Source of the DNA: an uncultured Clostridia bacterium
GTDB lineage: Bacteria; Bacillota; Clostridia; Christensenellales; Borkfalkiaceae
Assembly (NCBI GenBank): GCA_947088135.1
Contig: CAMUFJ010000019.1
Location: 1 to 33,473, forward strand
Reading direction: 5' to 3'
DNA: 33,473 nucleotides
A program made the translations under genes and the position numbers. The notes under the pieces are model-generated. The model saw only the letters and a list, made by a program, of their open reading frames with translations. It ran no database searches and was not told the DNA's origin. Positions within the stretch are counted from its first letter, which is position 1, and every line of letters starts with the position of its first letter. Positions 5,959 to 14,947 of the stretch are shown here, in pieces.

Positions 5959-8739
5959 TCATTCCTCAGCAGGTTTTTCAAGTTTTACAACAAACTGCGA
6001 TACACCGACTTTTGAAGCATTTTCGCCCGAAATGAACTTCGTTTCGCTTGCGCCGATGGTTTCGCGAATCGTAGTAACACCGGTGTCCTTATTCGTAGAC
6101 GCATACGTTCCAAGATAATAAATCTTTTCTCCTAACGTCCACGTGAAAACCTTCAAGCTGTAATCGTATGTCCAAACACCGCTGGACGTTTCCGCCAATG
6201 CAATGTTGGTGTACTTGCCGCTTAACACCAATTCAAGGTACTTGTCGCCGACTTTCAATTTGTAGCCGTCTTCAACGACCTCAACGACAACGTCAACCGC
6301 TTCGGAAATATTCTCCGTCGTTTCACCATAGCCCTTATCGGTTACAGTTCCCTTGAAGTATAACGTTTTCTCGGGCAACTGCATCGACATCTTGTAAGTG
6401 CCTGCTTCGATCTTGGCAACCGTTTCGAATCCCGCAACAAATTGCGACTTGCCGACAGCTTCCGCATTAGCGCCGGAAATGTACTTCGTTTCGCTTGCGC
6501 TGATCGTATCAAACGTGCCGTACGTACCGAGGTAGTAAACCTTCGAACCGATCGTCCAAGTGAATACTTTCAGCTTATATTCGTAACCCCATGCACTCGT
6601 AGGCGCGTCTACCAACGTAAGTTTCTTTTCTTTCAATTCAAGATACTTGCCGTTGACCTTAAAGGTAAATCCGTTCTCTACCGCTTCCACGGCGATTTCC
6701 GCAGCTTCGCCTACGTTCTCCGTCGTTACGCCTCGCCCGCTTCCGTTTACTTCACCCGTGAAGTAAAGCTTCTTTTTGAGGTTCGCCTGTTGCAACGCAA
6801 GGACGAACGTTCCCGTTTCAACGGGATCAACCTTGGGAACGGTGATAGTAAATTCCTTCGTCGTGCTTGCTTCTCCGTAGGTCACGGTCGCAACGAGCAC
6901 GAAGCTATATGCTTTCTCGGTGGAAGGCGTGATATAGAGCGCCTGCGACTTGCCCGTAGAAACGGTCGCGCATTCCACTTCTTCCTTCAAACTCCACTCG
7001 ATCTTCGAGCCGGGATATTGAGAATTGGTCGAAACCAAATCCAACATACCAACAAGATCGGTTTCCGCAAGTTGTAATTCGAATTTTACCTTCTCGACAA
7101 CGTCCTCATCGCTCATCTTTTGGGAATGAATGCTGTGGTAGGTCGTCGTCGTGTAAGCCACCGCATCGCCGTTCTTCACGGTATAGGTAACTTTCATGCC
7201 CGCAATATCTTCTACGCCCGCGGTAATTTTGATCTTGCCGTCCTCGATCACGACCGTTGCGCTGGGCTCGCGAATGAGCTTATATTCGATTTCAACGCCT
7301 TCATAAGAAATGCAAGTGATTTCCTTGTCGTCAACAATCGTGTAGCCCGCCTGACCGGCATAGCTGATGCCGTTATCTTTGAATAACTTATTAACTGCGG
7401 CAATCGCTTCACCGACCGACGTGCAAGCCGCGGGAGCTTCCGTTGCGCCAACGCTTTCCTTTACGATGTCGTCAGCTTTGAGGGGCATGATCTGATAGCC
7501 GTTGTAGTTGCCGAGAATACCCGTAACGCTCACAACGTCGCCCTTTTCAAGAGAATCCCACGTATTGCAAATAGCATTGAACGTTTCGTCGCCTACCGCA
7601 TAAATGCCTTCAAAATACTTGGAGGTAGCAACCGTAACTTTCTTGCCGCCCTTTGTAAGGGTGAATACGGTGCCGTTCGAATCGGGCTTCTTAGACGCTT
7701 TGCTGTCAACCGTCCACTTGTCGAGAGAAACAAGAGCAGAGGTATGATAGAGCGCCGCAGGGCTGCCTGCAAGGATATCGTTATCGATGGCATACACCTT
7801 CTCTCTGAGCTGAGCTTCGGTGAGAGCCTCTTTGTCTTTGTCGATTACGAGATTTCCGCCCGCATTGGTTTCGATAAGACCGTTATAGTTGGTGTTAGTG
7901 GTATTTGTAACCGTAATATGGTCGCCGACTTTGAGCGCCTTGCCGGTTTCCTTATCCGCCTTTACACGGTACAAATAGTAACCCGCGCAGAAGTCGTCGT
8001 CAACCATATAGAGAGTCACGTTTTCGTACTGTTCGGAATAAACCGTTCCGATTGCAAGCACGTAGCCCGACATCGTGATAGAAACGCCCGTGTTGTAATA
8101 CCAGTAGTCAACCTCTTCCTGATGCGCGCGCTCGAAAGAAACGGTAAGTCTATAAGGCACTTTCGTCGTCTTGTTGTTGTAGCTGAAAGTAGCGGTGATT
8201 TTTACCTGAGGATTCAGGGAAGACGTCGTGACCAAGCACTTTTTGCCGTCCTCGCTCACCTTAATGTAGTTTTGATCCTCTTCCTTTTCGACTGCCCAAG
8301 AAATAGTCGCCGTTTTCCCGTTGATCGTCGAAGTAGTTACAAGATCGAAATCTGCAAAGACGGTCGCATTTTCCTGCGCGAAGTTGAACTTTTTCACGAA
8401 GTAGTGAACGTCGAGAGCGGCAACGGTTACGCTGAACGTCTTTTCTTCCTTTCCGCACTTCACGGTAAGGTTCACCGTTTTCGCTTCGTCGCCTAAGGTC
8501 ACTTTGGCAAGATAGTCCGCGTCGCGCTGTTCAATCGCGAGAGCGTCCGTATTATCTGACGTCCAGCTAACCTTCTCGCCGCCGATCGTTGCAGGAAGCA
8601 CGAACTCGCTATCCACGAGCGAACCGTTTTCGGTAAGAACATAGCCCGAAAGCACGTCGCTCTTTTTGCAAGCGGTTATGCCCAATGCACACGTTATGAT
8701 CGTCAAAACGGACAAGAGCATGATCCAGAACTTTTTCAT
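5959..8739 (-). CDS. Large surface lipoprotein with OB-fold-like and Ig-like domains (926 aa)
   Basis: Signal peptide with lipobox ending ITAC, so Cys24 should be lipid-modified and the protein held on the outer membrane face. Residues 29-107 look like an atrophied bacterial Ig-like domain (SWTSDNTDAL) and about 110-203 like a second. Residues 214-296 and 333-426 look like OB folds of the kind found in secreted nucleases such as YhcR (the latter with GDVVSVTGILGNYNGYQI). Residues about 540-634 are again Ig-like. Two C-terminal repeats (642-772 and 778-921) of a family I do not recognise follow. No catalytic motif was found. As last gene of the ABC/nuclease operon, 30 bases after the nuclease gene, it may bind nucleic acid or help the nuclease. 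That role is inferred. Confidence 0.75.
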   Translation of the reverse strand: MKKFWIMLLSVLTIITCALGITACKKSDVLSGYVLTENGSLVDSEFVLPATIGGEKVSWTSDNTDALAIEQRDADYLAKVTLGDEAKTVNLTVKCGKEEKTFSVTVAALDVHYFVKKFNFAQENATVFADFDLVTTSTINGKTATISWAVEKEEDQNYIKVSEDGKKCLVTTSSLNPQVKITATFSYNNKTTKVPYRLTVSFERAHQEEVDYWYYNTGVSITMSGYVLAIGTVYSEQYENVTLYMVDDDFCAGYYLYRVKADKETGKALKVGDHITVTNTTNTNYNGLIETNAGGNLVIDKDKEALTEAQLREKVYAIDNDILAGSPAALYHTSALVSLDKWTVDSKASKKPDSNGTVFTLTKGGKKVTVATSKYFEGIYAVGDETFNAICNTWDSLEKGDVVSVTGILGNYNGYQIMPLKADDIVKESVGATEAPAACTSVGEAIAAVNKLFKDNGISYAGQAGYTIVDDKEITCISYEGVEIEYKLIREPSATVVIEDGKIKITAGVEDIAGMKVTYTVKNGDAVAYTTTTYHSIHSQKMSDEDVVEKVKFELQLAETDLVGMLDLVSTNSQYPGSKIEWSLKEEVECATVSTGKSQALYITPSTEKAYSFVLVATVTYGEASTTKEFTITVPKVDPVETGTFVLALQQANLKKKLYFTGEVNGSGRGVTTENVGEAAEIAVEAVENGFTFKVNGKYLELKEKKLTLVDAPTSAWGYEYKLKVFTWTIGSKVYYLGTYGTFDTISASETKYISGANAEAVGKSQFVAGFETVAKIEAGTYKMSMQLPEKTLYFKGTVTDKGYGETTENISEAVDVVVEVVEDGYKLKVGDKYLELVLSGKYTNIALAETSSGVWTYDYSLKVFTWTLGEKIYYLGTYASTNKDTGVTTIRETIGASETKFISGENASKVGVSQFVVKLEKPAEE
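5977..6408 (-). repeat. C-terminal domain repeat 2 of the 926-aa lipoprotein
   Basis: Residues 778-921. Shared landmarks with repeat 1, in order: LYFKGTV, TTENISEAVDV, LKVGDKYLEL, YSLKVFTWTLGEKIYYLGTY, ASETKFISGENA, VGVSQFV. It is longer than repeat 1 because of extra residues around 835-850 and 881-893. Confidence 0.85.
6424..6816 (-). repeat. C-terminal domain repeat 1 of the 926-aa lipoprotein
   Basis: Residues 642-772. Landmarks matching repeat 2: LYFTGEV, TTENVGEAAEI, FKVNGKYLEL, YKLKVFTWTIGSKVYYLGTY, ASETKYISGANA, VGKSQFV. The pattern of alternating beta segments suggests a compact beta domain of about 130 residues. Confidence 0.85.
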
Positions 8740-8769
8740 GATATTCTCCTAATTTAAATTTTTGTAAAA

Positions 8770-10065
8770 TTATTGCTTAACGATGTCTTTCACGTCGTTA
8801 ACAGTGAGGATTTCGCTATCCTTGTCCAGCTTATAAGCGTTCGTCTTGAACTTATTGCCGACGGATAACGTAGGCGTGTAACCGGAAGGAACGCTCACCT
8901 CAAACACAAGCTGTACGGGATCGCCGTATCCTTCCTTTTTACACTTTTGCGCCGTACCCTCGATCGTCATTTTACCGTTCTCGATCGTCACGGAAGCGAC
9001 GGTAACAAAAGAGTAGAGCGTAGCGCAATTGTTATTGCTGAACTGCGTTTCGTTGTCGAACGTCCAATAATAATCCCTTTGCTTTACATGGGTATTATCG
9101 GGGCGGGGATACAGGGAACTGTAAACGGGACCCGCTATCTGATAATGCCCGTCGTATTTTTGAACAGTGCCGACAATCTGATACAAATGCCCTATTTCCA
9201 TCGATGAAGCAGGCGACGAAGAGTAACCCGTGTATACGTTCAATTGGTAAGTCTTGCCCGTTTCGGGATCGTACTCTTCCGCAACAAAGGTATGCGTGCC
9301 CGATTTGGATACCGTAAGCGACTTCAAATAGGCGACAAAACGCACCTTTGTACCGACATTCATCTCCTCGTTATAAAAGGCAAGAGGATTGTCGTTGAAC
9401 GCTTTCACCGTCATGTCCGCGGGATCGGTGCTGTACAACTCGTCTTCAAGATCGGAATAAATACGAAGCTTTATGGACTTCGCAAAGTCATTCGCTTTCT
9501 TGAAATAACCAAAATAAGGATAGGTACTCGTGTTGATGCATTTGTTTTCCGAATAACCGTTTTCGACGATTTCAAGGTTCAAACATTTAAATTCGTTATA
9601 TTCTGCCGTTTTATACCAAACATAGCCGAGATATCTGGTACCGTAACTATCCTTTTCGGCAGGGACTGCCGTTGCTTGCAACACGATTTCGGTTGCTTGG
9701 GAAAGCTGACGTTCTACAAAGACGGAAGCCGACTTGCCCCACTTTTCGACGCTTCCCGTCGATTCGGGCGTGTCGATGCCGTGGTAGCGGATATTCACGG
9801 TACTGCCGAGCGGCGACGAAGTATCGTCGAGCTTGAAGAGCGTCGTGTCGCCGTCGGTATATTTGTCTACGGAAGCCGATCCGATTCCGTCCGTATAAAA
9901 GTTTTTACCCGCGTACGGCTTATCCAGTTTGAGCGTTTTCGTAACGGCGTCGTAATATTGAGTGTTGTCCGCGATCGTATCTTCATGGTTCCGGCAAGCG
10001 GCGATGCAAACGATACCAAGACAAACGATCAATACTAAGGCGGTTATCCGCAGGAACTTCTTCAT
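8770..10065 (-). CDS. Surface thermonuclease (SNase-like) lipoprotein (431 aa)
   Basis: Secreted, membrane-anchored nuclease. The signal peptide ends in the lipobox IAAC with Cys24. Residues about 60-203 are a staphylococcal-nuclease domain, which cuts DNA and RNA and needs calcium. Asp71 and Asp73 lie in DGDT. Arg93, Asp98 and Glu101 lie in IRYHGIDTPES. Arg144 in YGTRYLGYV follows a one-residue insertion. These match the catalytic and calcium-binding residues of the S. aureus enzyme. Residues about 235-315 resemble an OB fold, and the last 110 residues are unassigned. The ATG at 10065 is preferred over GTG at 10074 since both share the weak GGTGA site region and the ATG gives a normal signal peptide. 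It sits between the solute-binding protein gene and the OB-fold lipoprotein gene. Confidence 0.88.
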   Translation of the reverse strand: MKKFLRITALVLIVCLGIVCIAACRNHEDTIADNTQYYDAVTKTLKLDKPYAGKNFYTDGIGSASVDKYTDGDTTLFKLDDTSSPLGSTVNIRYHGIDTPESTGSVEKWGKSASVFVERQLSQATEIVLQATAVPAEKDSYGTRYLGYVWYKTAEYNEFKCLNLEIVENGYSENKCINTSTYPYFGYFKKANDFAKSIKLRIYSDLEDELYSTDPADMTVKAFNDNPLAFYNEEMNVGTKVRFVAYLKSLTVSKSGTHTFVAEEYDPETGKTYQLNVYTGYSSSPASSMEIGHLYQIVGTVQKYDGHYQIAGPVYSSLYPRPDNTHVKQRDYYWTFDNETQFSNNNCATLYSFVTVASVTIENGKMTIEGTAQKCKKEGYGDPVQLVFEVSVPSGYTPTLSVGNKFKTNAYKLDKDSEILTVNDVKDIVKQ

Positions 10066-10085
10066 TGAAATCACCGTAAACTTAA

Positions 10086-11507
10086 TTATTTACCGCCGCA
10101 GTTCTTGTACGCGTCGTTTAAAGCATCTGCCGCAGTCTTCTCCCCGCGCATAACGTAATACAATACGTTGCCGACTTGCGTACGGGCAGTCGAAGAACCC
10201 ATGAATGCGGGCGACGTGAAGAACAAATCGGTCAACTCTCTTGCGGTTTTGCAAGCCGCAGCCGTCAAATCGCCCTTGTCCATATGGGTTTTGTAAGCGT
10301 CGATCTCGTATACCGAGTTACGGCAAGGATTGTAGCCTGCCGCCATAGAGAATTCCGCCTGGAAGGTGGGATCGAGGAGTTCTTTGATGAAGAGGAAAGT
10401 CATTTTAGCTTTCTCGTCCGCATTGGAAACGCCGTTTCCTGCATGGAACATTACAAGCGAAGGCCCTTGCGAGATAACGGAATTGTTAACGGTGTCGCCG
10501 TTCTTGGAACCGGGAACGGGCGCGATCCCCGCCGTGAACAAATCGGACTTCTGGTGCGAAGCGCCGCCCGAAGAACCGATGCAGTAAACGCATCCGCCTG
10601 CATCCGCCTCGATGCCCTTCGTGAAGAGCGCCGAAGTGTAAGAGCCGTAGTCCTGTTGGGTAGCAAGCCATCCGTCCTCATAATAATCGTTCAACTTTGT
10701 GAGCCACGATTTGAGCTCGTTGTTGTTGGAATTGAAAAGGAAGTGCTGATTCTCGTCCGCCGAGGTGTAGCCCCAACCGTTTTGCTCGCACATGGTGATG
10801 AACCAGTTGGCTTCGGAATCGTATCCGAGAACGGTTGCTTTGGGATAGTGCTTCTTGATCGTCGGCGCCTGCGCCCAAAGTTCATCCCAAGTTTTAGGAA
10901 CTTCCAAGTCGAGCTTTTTGAGCGCGTCCGCATTGTAATACAAAAGCTCGGTCGATTTTACAAAGGGAAGCGTGAGCATGGAATCCGCAGAGAAGCCGTA
11001 AGACGCGTATCCGCTGTAATTGGTTGCCTTACCCTCTTCGTAATACCCCTTAATGAAATCATTCAGTTCACTCGCGGAGTAACCGATCGTGTAGTCTGCC
11101 GATTTGCCCGACACGGGATCTACGCCCGTAACGGTTTCGGTCGACTCGATAAACGGCTTCATGTCGATTACCTGTTCGGTGGGAAGATACTGTGCGACGT
11201 GATCGGCATAACAATATGCAAGGTCGGGTTGATTATCGCCCTGAATATCTTCGCCGATTTTGTCCTTAACCTCGTCGTAACCGCCTGGCTGCTGGTGATC
11301 GACCTTCCAGCCGGGATACTTCGCCTCAAAGTTCTCGATGGCGATTTTGGTCTTTTGTACCAAAGCATCACCCTGCGACGAATAGAAGACGATGGTGTGA
11401 TCGTAGTCGGTACTGCCACCCGGACCTTCACCGCAGCCCGTCAAGACGAGCGATACACAAGGCAACGCTATTGTCGTCGCCAATGCCAGTGAAACGATTT
11501 TTTTCAT
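10086..11507 (-). CDS. ABC importer solute-binding lipoprotein, family 1 (473 aa)
   Basis: Extracellular binding protein of a CUT1-type (UgpB/MalE-like) importer. The lipobox LTGC places the lipid on Cys25. The body has usual family features: an FEAKYPGWKV segment near residue 60, LPFVKSTELLYYNADALKKL with PKTWDEL in the middle, and the late GYNPCRNSVY hinge region. The family normally binds sugars, sugar phosphates or glycerol phosphates. The ligand cannot be read from sequence. Genes for a nuclease and nucleoside catabolism on both sides make nucleosides, nucleotides or short oligonucleotides worth testing. The start is ATG 11507 with AAGGAG nine bases upstream. A 94-base gap separates it from the permease gene. 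Confidence 0.9.
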   Translation of the reverse strand: MKKIVSLALATTIALPCVSLVLTGCGEGPGGSTDYDHTIVFYSSQGDALVQKTKIAIENFEAKYPGWKVDHQQPGGYDEVKDKIGEDIQGDNQPDLAYCYADHVAQYLPTEQVIDMKPFIESTETVTGVDPVSGKSADYTIGYSASELNDFIKGYYEEGKATNYSGYASYGFSADSMLTLPFVKSTELLYYNADALKKLDLEVPKTWDELWAQAPTIKKHYPKATVLGYDSEANWFITMCEQNGWGYTSADENQHFLFNSNNNELKSWLTKLNDYYEDGWLATQQDYGSYTSALFTKGIEADAGGCVYCIGSSGGASHQKSDLFTAGIAPVPGSKNGDTVNNSVISQGPSLVMFHAGNGVSNADEKAKMTFLFIKELLDPTFQAEFSMAAGYNPCRNSVYEIDAYKTHMDKGDLTAAACKTARELTDLFFTSPAFMGSSTARTQVGNVLYYVMRGEKTAADALNDAYKNCGGK

Positions 11508-11601
11508 TAAAAAGTTCTCCTTTTAATAATTTTTCAAATTTAGTATTTCCCACCCGATACCTATCGATACCGTACGGTTTTATTGTGACGTCATTGCAGG
11601 A
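11508..11601 (-). other. Intercistronic gap rich in short palindromes
   Basis: This is the longest gap inside the ABC operon. It holds the self-complementary sites TGACGTCA (11586-11593), ACCGTACGGT (11569-11578) and TATCGATA (11562-11569), then an AT-rich stretch and the ribosome site of the binding-protein gene. Such gaps often carry a processing site, stabilising stem or secondary promoter that raises binding-protein expression. No convincing -35/-10 pair was found. Confidence 0.4.
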
Positions 11602-12702
11602 TCAACCCTTCGTACCGCTCTTGGAAACGCCGTGCATGATATATTTACGGCAGAAGATGAAGAGCAAGAAAAGCGGAAGCGACACGAGGCAAACGGCAGC
11701 CATTTTAAGCGTGACCAACGGCTCGGATGAAGTGTAGAACCCGCCGTAAAGCACGCCTCCCCTATCGACGAAGCCGCCCGTGACCCAGTTGGTGATCATC
11801 TGCCAATTCGTAGTATTTACAAGGCGTGGCCAAATATAGGAGTTCCAAGTGCCGATAAACTTCAAAAGCGTGATCGAAATAAGCGTAGGCGCCGTTAGCG
11901 GCACCATTACTTTGACGAGATATCCCATATCGGACAACCCGTCGACCTTCGCCGCCTTATAGAGCGAATTGGGAATCTGCATGAAATTATTGCGCAAAAG
12001 ATAAATGTAATACACGCTCACAAGGAAAGGCAGAATAAGAACGGTAAACGAGTTCTTCCAATTCCAACCCGATACGGTGAGATAGTTGGTAATCGTGTAC
12101 ATTTCGCCCGGAATCATCATGGTTGCCATCATGAGCGAAAACAAAATGTTTTTACCCTTGAAATTCATTCTTGCAAAAGCGTACGCCGTGATGATCGTAA
12201 CGATGACGCCGATGATCGTGGAGAATACGCCCACAACCAAGGTGTTTAAAAGAATCTGCCAAAATGAAACGCCGCCGCTACCCGACGATTGGTTTAAAAC
12301 TACTTGATAGTTTTTAAACTGGAAGGTATGCGGAAAGAACGTAGGCGTCGATTGACGGTATTCCATTTCCGTCTTTACGGACGATATGATCATCCAGTAA
12401 AACGGCAGGAAAGCAAACACCGCGCAAAGCGTTAAGAACAAGTACACAAGCACCGTCTTTGTAATAGTGAGCGCCTTTTGTTTCTTGTGTTCTTTTTCGA
12501 TATCAACGTCGATTCCCTTTCTGTCGAAGATCGCGGAATCCGTGCTGACGGCGGATACCGTTTGGTCAAGCGTAGAATCTTTCGCGCTGACGACGGTTTC
12601 CACGTGCGTGGTTTCGTTTACCGCAGTTTCTTCGATAGCGGGCGCCTCAATAGAGTTTTGCGTTTCCTGCTTTTTTTCGAGATCGATAGATTTCTTAGCC
12701 AT
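11602..12702 (-). CDS. CUT1 ABC importer permease, MalG/UgpE-like (366 aa)
   Basis: Inner permease subunit with about six membrane spans starting near residue 82. The cytoplasmic EAA loop that docks on the ATPase is visible as AAKVDGLSDMGYLVKVMVP, placed toward the C-terminal third as expected. Typical MalG-type permeases have about 280 residues. The excess here is a hydrophilic N-terminal tail of about 78 residues rich in Glu, Thr and Val, ending in a basic stretch (EHKKQK). The start is ATG 12702 with GGAG six bases upstream, 11 bases after the stop of the partner permease. It pairs with the upstream permease, which carries a similar tail. Confidence 0.93.
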   Translation of the reverse strand: MAKKSIDLEKKQETQNSIEAPAIEETAVNETTHVETVVSAKDSTLDQTVSAVSTDSAIFDRKGIDVDIEKEHKKQKALTITKTVLVYLFLTLCAVFAFLPFYWMIISSVKTEMEYRQSTPTFFPHTFQFKNYQVVLNQSSGSGGVSFWQILLNTLVVGVFSTIIGVIVTIITAYAFARMNFKGKNILFSLMMATMMIPGEMYTITNYLTVSGWNWKNSFTVLILPFLVSVYYIYLLRNNFMQIPNSLYKAAKVDGLSDMGYLVKVMVPLTAPTLISITLLKFIGTWNSYIWPRLVNTTNWQMITNWVTGGFVDRGGVLYGGFYTSSEPLVTLKMAAVCLVSLPLFLLFIFCRKYIMHGVSKSGTKG

Positions 12703-12713
12703 GCTTCACTCCG

Positions 12714-13877
12714 TTAAGTATAAGTCACGCGTTTTTTGCTCACGAAATTACTGATTGCCGTTATCACCATTATAATGATGAAGAGCAAAAGCGATCCCGC
12801 AAACGCGTAACCCATTTGTCCTTTGTTGATATATTGATAGATATACCCTACCATCGTGCCCATGTTGTAGTCCATACCCATTTGTTCGCCGAATAAACCG
12901 ACGATCGACGAATACGACTTCATTCCGCCCATGATGCCCGTAATGAACAAATAAGAAAGCATGGGTGAAATCATCGGAGCCGTGATCTTCCACAAAATTT
13001 TCGACCTCGACGCGCCGTCGATCTTTGCCGCATCGTAGTACTGTTTATTCACGCTTTGCAGGGCGCTGAATAAAATCAAAATTTTAAAAGGCAAACCCGC
13101 CCAAACGTCATAAACGATGGCAACGATATAACTTGCCCAATAAATTTTGACTCTGCCAAAATTCCAAGCGTGCATATTCGGTTTCAGCCAATTGATAGCG
13201 TTTTCCGGAGAAAGCCCCAACATCATATTGACTAAACCGACTGTTTCCGTATTTGATTTTGTACCTATAATTTGGAAAAAAGTTGCGAAAACGGCGCCCA
13301 TTGCCAGTGCGTTTGTAAGATAAGGCAGGAAAAGAACGGTTTGATATGCCTTCTGCACGGCTTTTATCGAATTGAGCGCGACTGCGATGAGCAGTGCAAC
13401 TATAATAGAAAGCGGAACTGAGATAATCGTGATAGTGAAAGTGTTGAACAGACATTGCAAAAATTCTGCGCCGCCCATGCCGGTATCGCCCTTCAATACC
13501 CGCACAAAGTTTTCAAAGCCCCATCCCTCGTACGGAACTTTCTTGTTGCTTGGCATATAATTTACCATAAAAGCACGAATGAAAGCGTTGACGATGGGAT
13601 AGAGCGTAAAAATACAAAGCAAAATAACAGCGGGCAGAACAAACATCCAGCCCGATTGGGAACGTAAGAAGCGGAAAATCTTTTCCTTCAACGAAAGGTT
13701 TTTATTGGGAATAACGTCGTGCAGTTCAGCGGAAGTATTGTGCTCTCCCGCCACGCCTGCCGCAGATTCGGGAGCAAGCTCCGCAACCGTCTTTTCGACG
13801 GGCTGCTCTTTTGGGTTCTCCCCCCCTACGATCTCTTCGGAGGGCGTCACGGCTTCAAGCTTGTCCTTCTTCGCCAT
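12714..13877 (-). CDS. CUT1 ABC importer permease, MalF/UgpA-like (387 aa)
   Basis: First permease subunit. Membrane spans begin near residue 77, and the EAA loop reads YDAAKIDGASRSKILWKI about 85 residues before the end. UgpA-type permeases have about 290-300 residues. The extra length is an N-terminal hydrophilic tail of about 73 residues, rich in Glu, Ala and Pro and likely cytoplasmic and disordered. The ATG shares one base with the stop of the ATPase gene (TAATG), and GGGAGGAT before it lies inside the ATPase coding end, so translation is coupled. Together with the next permease it would form the channel. Confidence 0.93.
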   Translation of the reverse strand: MAKKDKLEAVTPSEEIVGGENPKEQPVEKTVAELAPESAAGVAGEHNTSAELHDVIPNKNLSLKEKIFRFLRSQSGWMFVLPAVILLCIFTLYPIVNAFIRAFMVNYMPSNKKVPYEGWGFENFVRVLKGDTGMGGAEFLQCLFNTFTITIISVPLSIIVALLIAVALNSIKAVQKAYQTVLFLPYLTNALAMGAVFATFFQIIGTKSNTETVGLVNMMLGLSPENAINWLKPNMHAWNFGRVKIYWASYIVAIVYDVWAGLPFKILILFSALQSVNKQYYDAAKIDGASRSKILWKITAPMISPMLSYLFITGIMGGMKSYSSIVGLFGEQMGMDYNMGTMVGYIYQYINKGQMGYAFAGSLLLFIIIMVITAISNFVSKKRVTYT

Positions 13878-14947
13878 TACAAAATCCTCCCTTCTTCGGA
13901 ATTAAACAGGAATACCTTATTCGGTTTGAGCTTAAATTTCATAACGCCCGAATCGGAAGAAAGCTTAACGTCGGAATCGATAATGGAACGCACGGTAGGC
14001 TTCGTGGAAGCGGTATGACGGGAAATGACCGACTTATCTCTGCCCATGACTTCGACGTGGTCGACGTCGAGAGAGAGTACTCCTTTGGGATCGTAGATAA
14101 AGCCTTCGGGACGAATCCCGACAAAAATCTCCTGATCTTCGAGCTTGACGGACATGACCGCCTCCTCGCCGATATATACCTTTCCTTTCTTAATAACGCC
14201 TTTAAAAATATTGATGGGAGGCGTGCCGAGGAAGTTGGCAACGAACAGGTTGGCAGGGTTATCGTAAATAGCCTGCGGTTCGCCGATCTGCTGTACGATA
14301 CCGAGCTTCATAACGACCATAATGTCGCAAATGGACATTGCCTCTTCCTGATCGTGCGTTACGAATACCGTCGTAATGCCCGTTTCTCTTTGGATACGCT
14401 TGATCTCTTCGCGGGTCTGCAATCTCAGACGGGCATCGAGGTTGGACAAAGGCTCGTCGAGTAAAAGAACGTTGGGCATTTTCACGAGCGCACGCGCGAT
14501 TGCAACGCGTTGCTGCTGACCGCCCGAAAGCTCGGAAGGTTTCCGCGACAAAAGATCCTCGATCTGTACAAGCCGAGCGGCGTCGAGCGCCTTCGACTTA
14601 CATTCGGGCTTAGGGATCCTCATGTTGGTAAGCGGGAACATAATGTTCTGCTCGACCGTCATGTGCGGATAAAGCGCGTAATTTTGGAACACGAGTCCAA
14701 TTCCCCTCCGCTCGGGAGCAAGCGTCGTAACGTCCTGATCGTCGAAGAAAATCTTACCCGACGTAGGAGATTCAAGACCGGACAACATGAACAGCGTGGT
14801 GGATTTCCCGCAACCGGACGGCCCTAAAAGACCGATGAGCTTGCCGGAGGGAATCTCGATATTCATGTCGTTGACCGCAACGACAGGATCGCCTTTCTTC
14901 ACTCGGCTGGGAAACGCCTTAGTCAGATGTTGAATTGAAATTTTCAT
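13877..14947 (-). CDS. CUT1 ABC importer ATPase, MsmX/UgpC-like (356 aa)
   Basis: Cytoplasmic motor of the importer. All ABC motifs are present: Walker A GPSGCGKST, Q-loop FQNYALYPHMT, signature LSGGQQQRVA, Walker B NVLLLDEP followed by the D-loop SNLDA, and the switch His in VTHDQEEAM. The last 120 residues form the regulatory TOBE-type region usual for this group (total about 360-370 aa). Many Bacillota use one shared MsmX ATPase. Here the ATPase is encoded with its own permeases, which suggests a dedicated system. The start lies 29 bases inside the upstream membrane protein gene with only a weak ribosome site (GAGAGAT), so coupling to that gene is likely. Confidence 0.95.
   Translation of the reverse strand: MKISIQHLTKAFPSRVKKGDPVVAVNDMNIEIPSGKLIGLLGPSGCGKSTTLFMLSGLESPTSGKIFFDDQDVTTLAPERRGIGLVFQNYALYPHMTVEQNIMFPLTNMRIPKPECKSKALDAARLVQIEDLLSRKPSELSGGQQQRVAIARALVKMPNVLLLDEPLSNLDARLRLQTREEIKRIQRETGITTVFVTHDQEEAMSICDIMVVMKLGIVQQIGEPQAIYDNPANLFVANFLGTPPINIFKGVIKKGKVYIGEEAVMSVKLEDQEIFVGIRPEGFIYDPKGVLSLDVDHVEVMGRDKSVISRHTASTKPTVRSIIDSDVKLSSDSGVMKFKLKPNKVFLFNSEEGRIL

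Noticed and set aside
10176..11492. 438-codon plus-strand open frame opposite the solute-binding protein gene
   Set aside because: Arg-rich shadow without ribosome site. The minus strand encodes a clear lipoprotein.
11562..11574. 13-base match TATCGATACCGTA shared with the giant gene's leader (about 33310-33322)
   Set aside because: Several 13-base matches are expected by chance in a window this long, and the two copies have opposite orientation to their genes.
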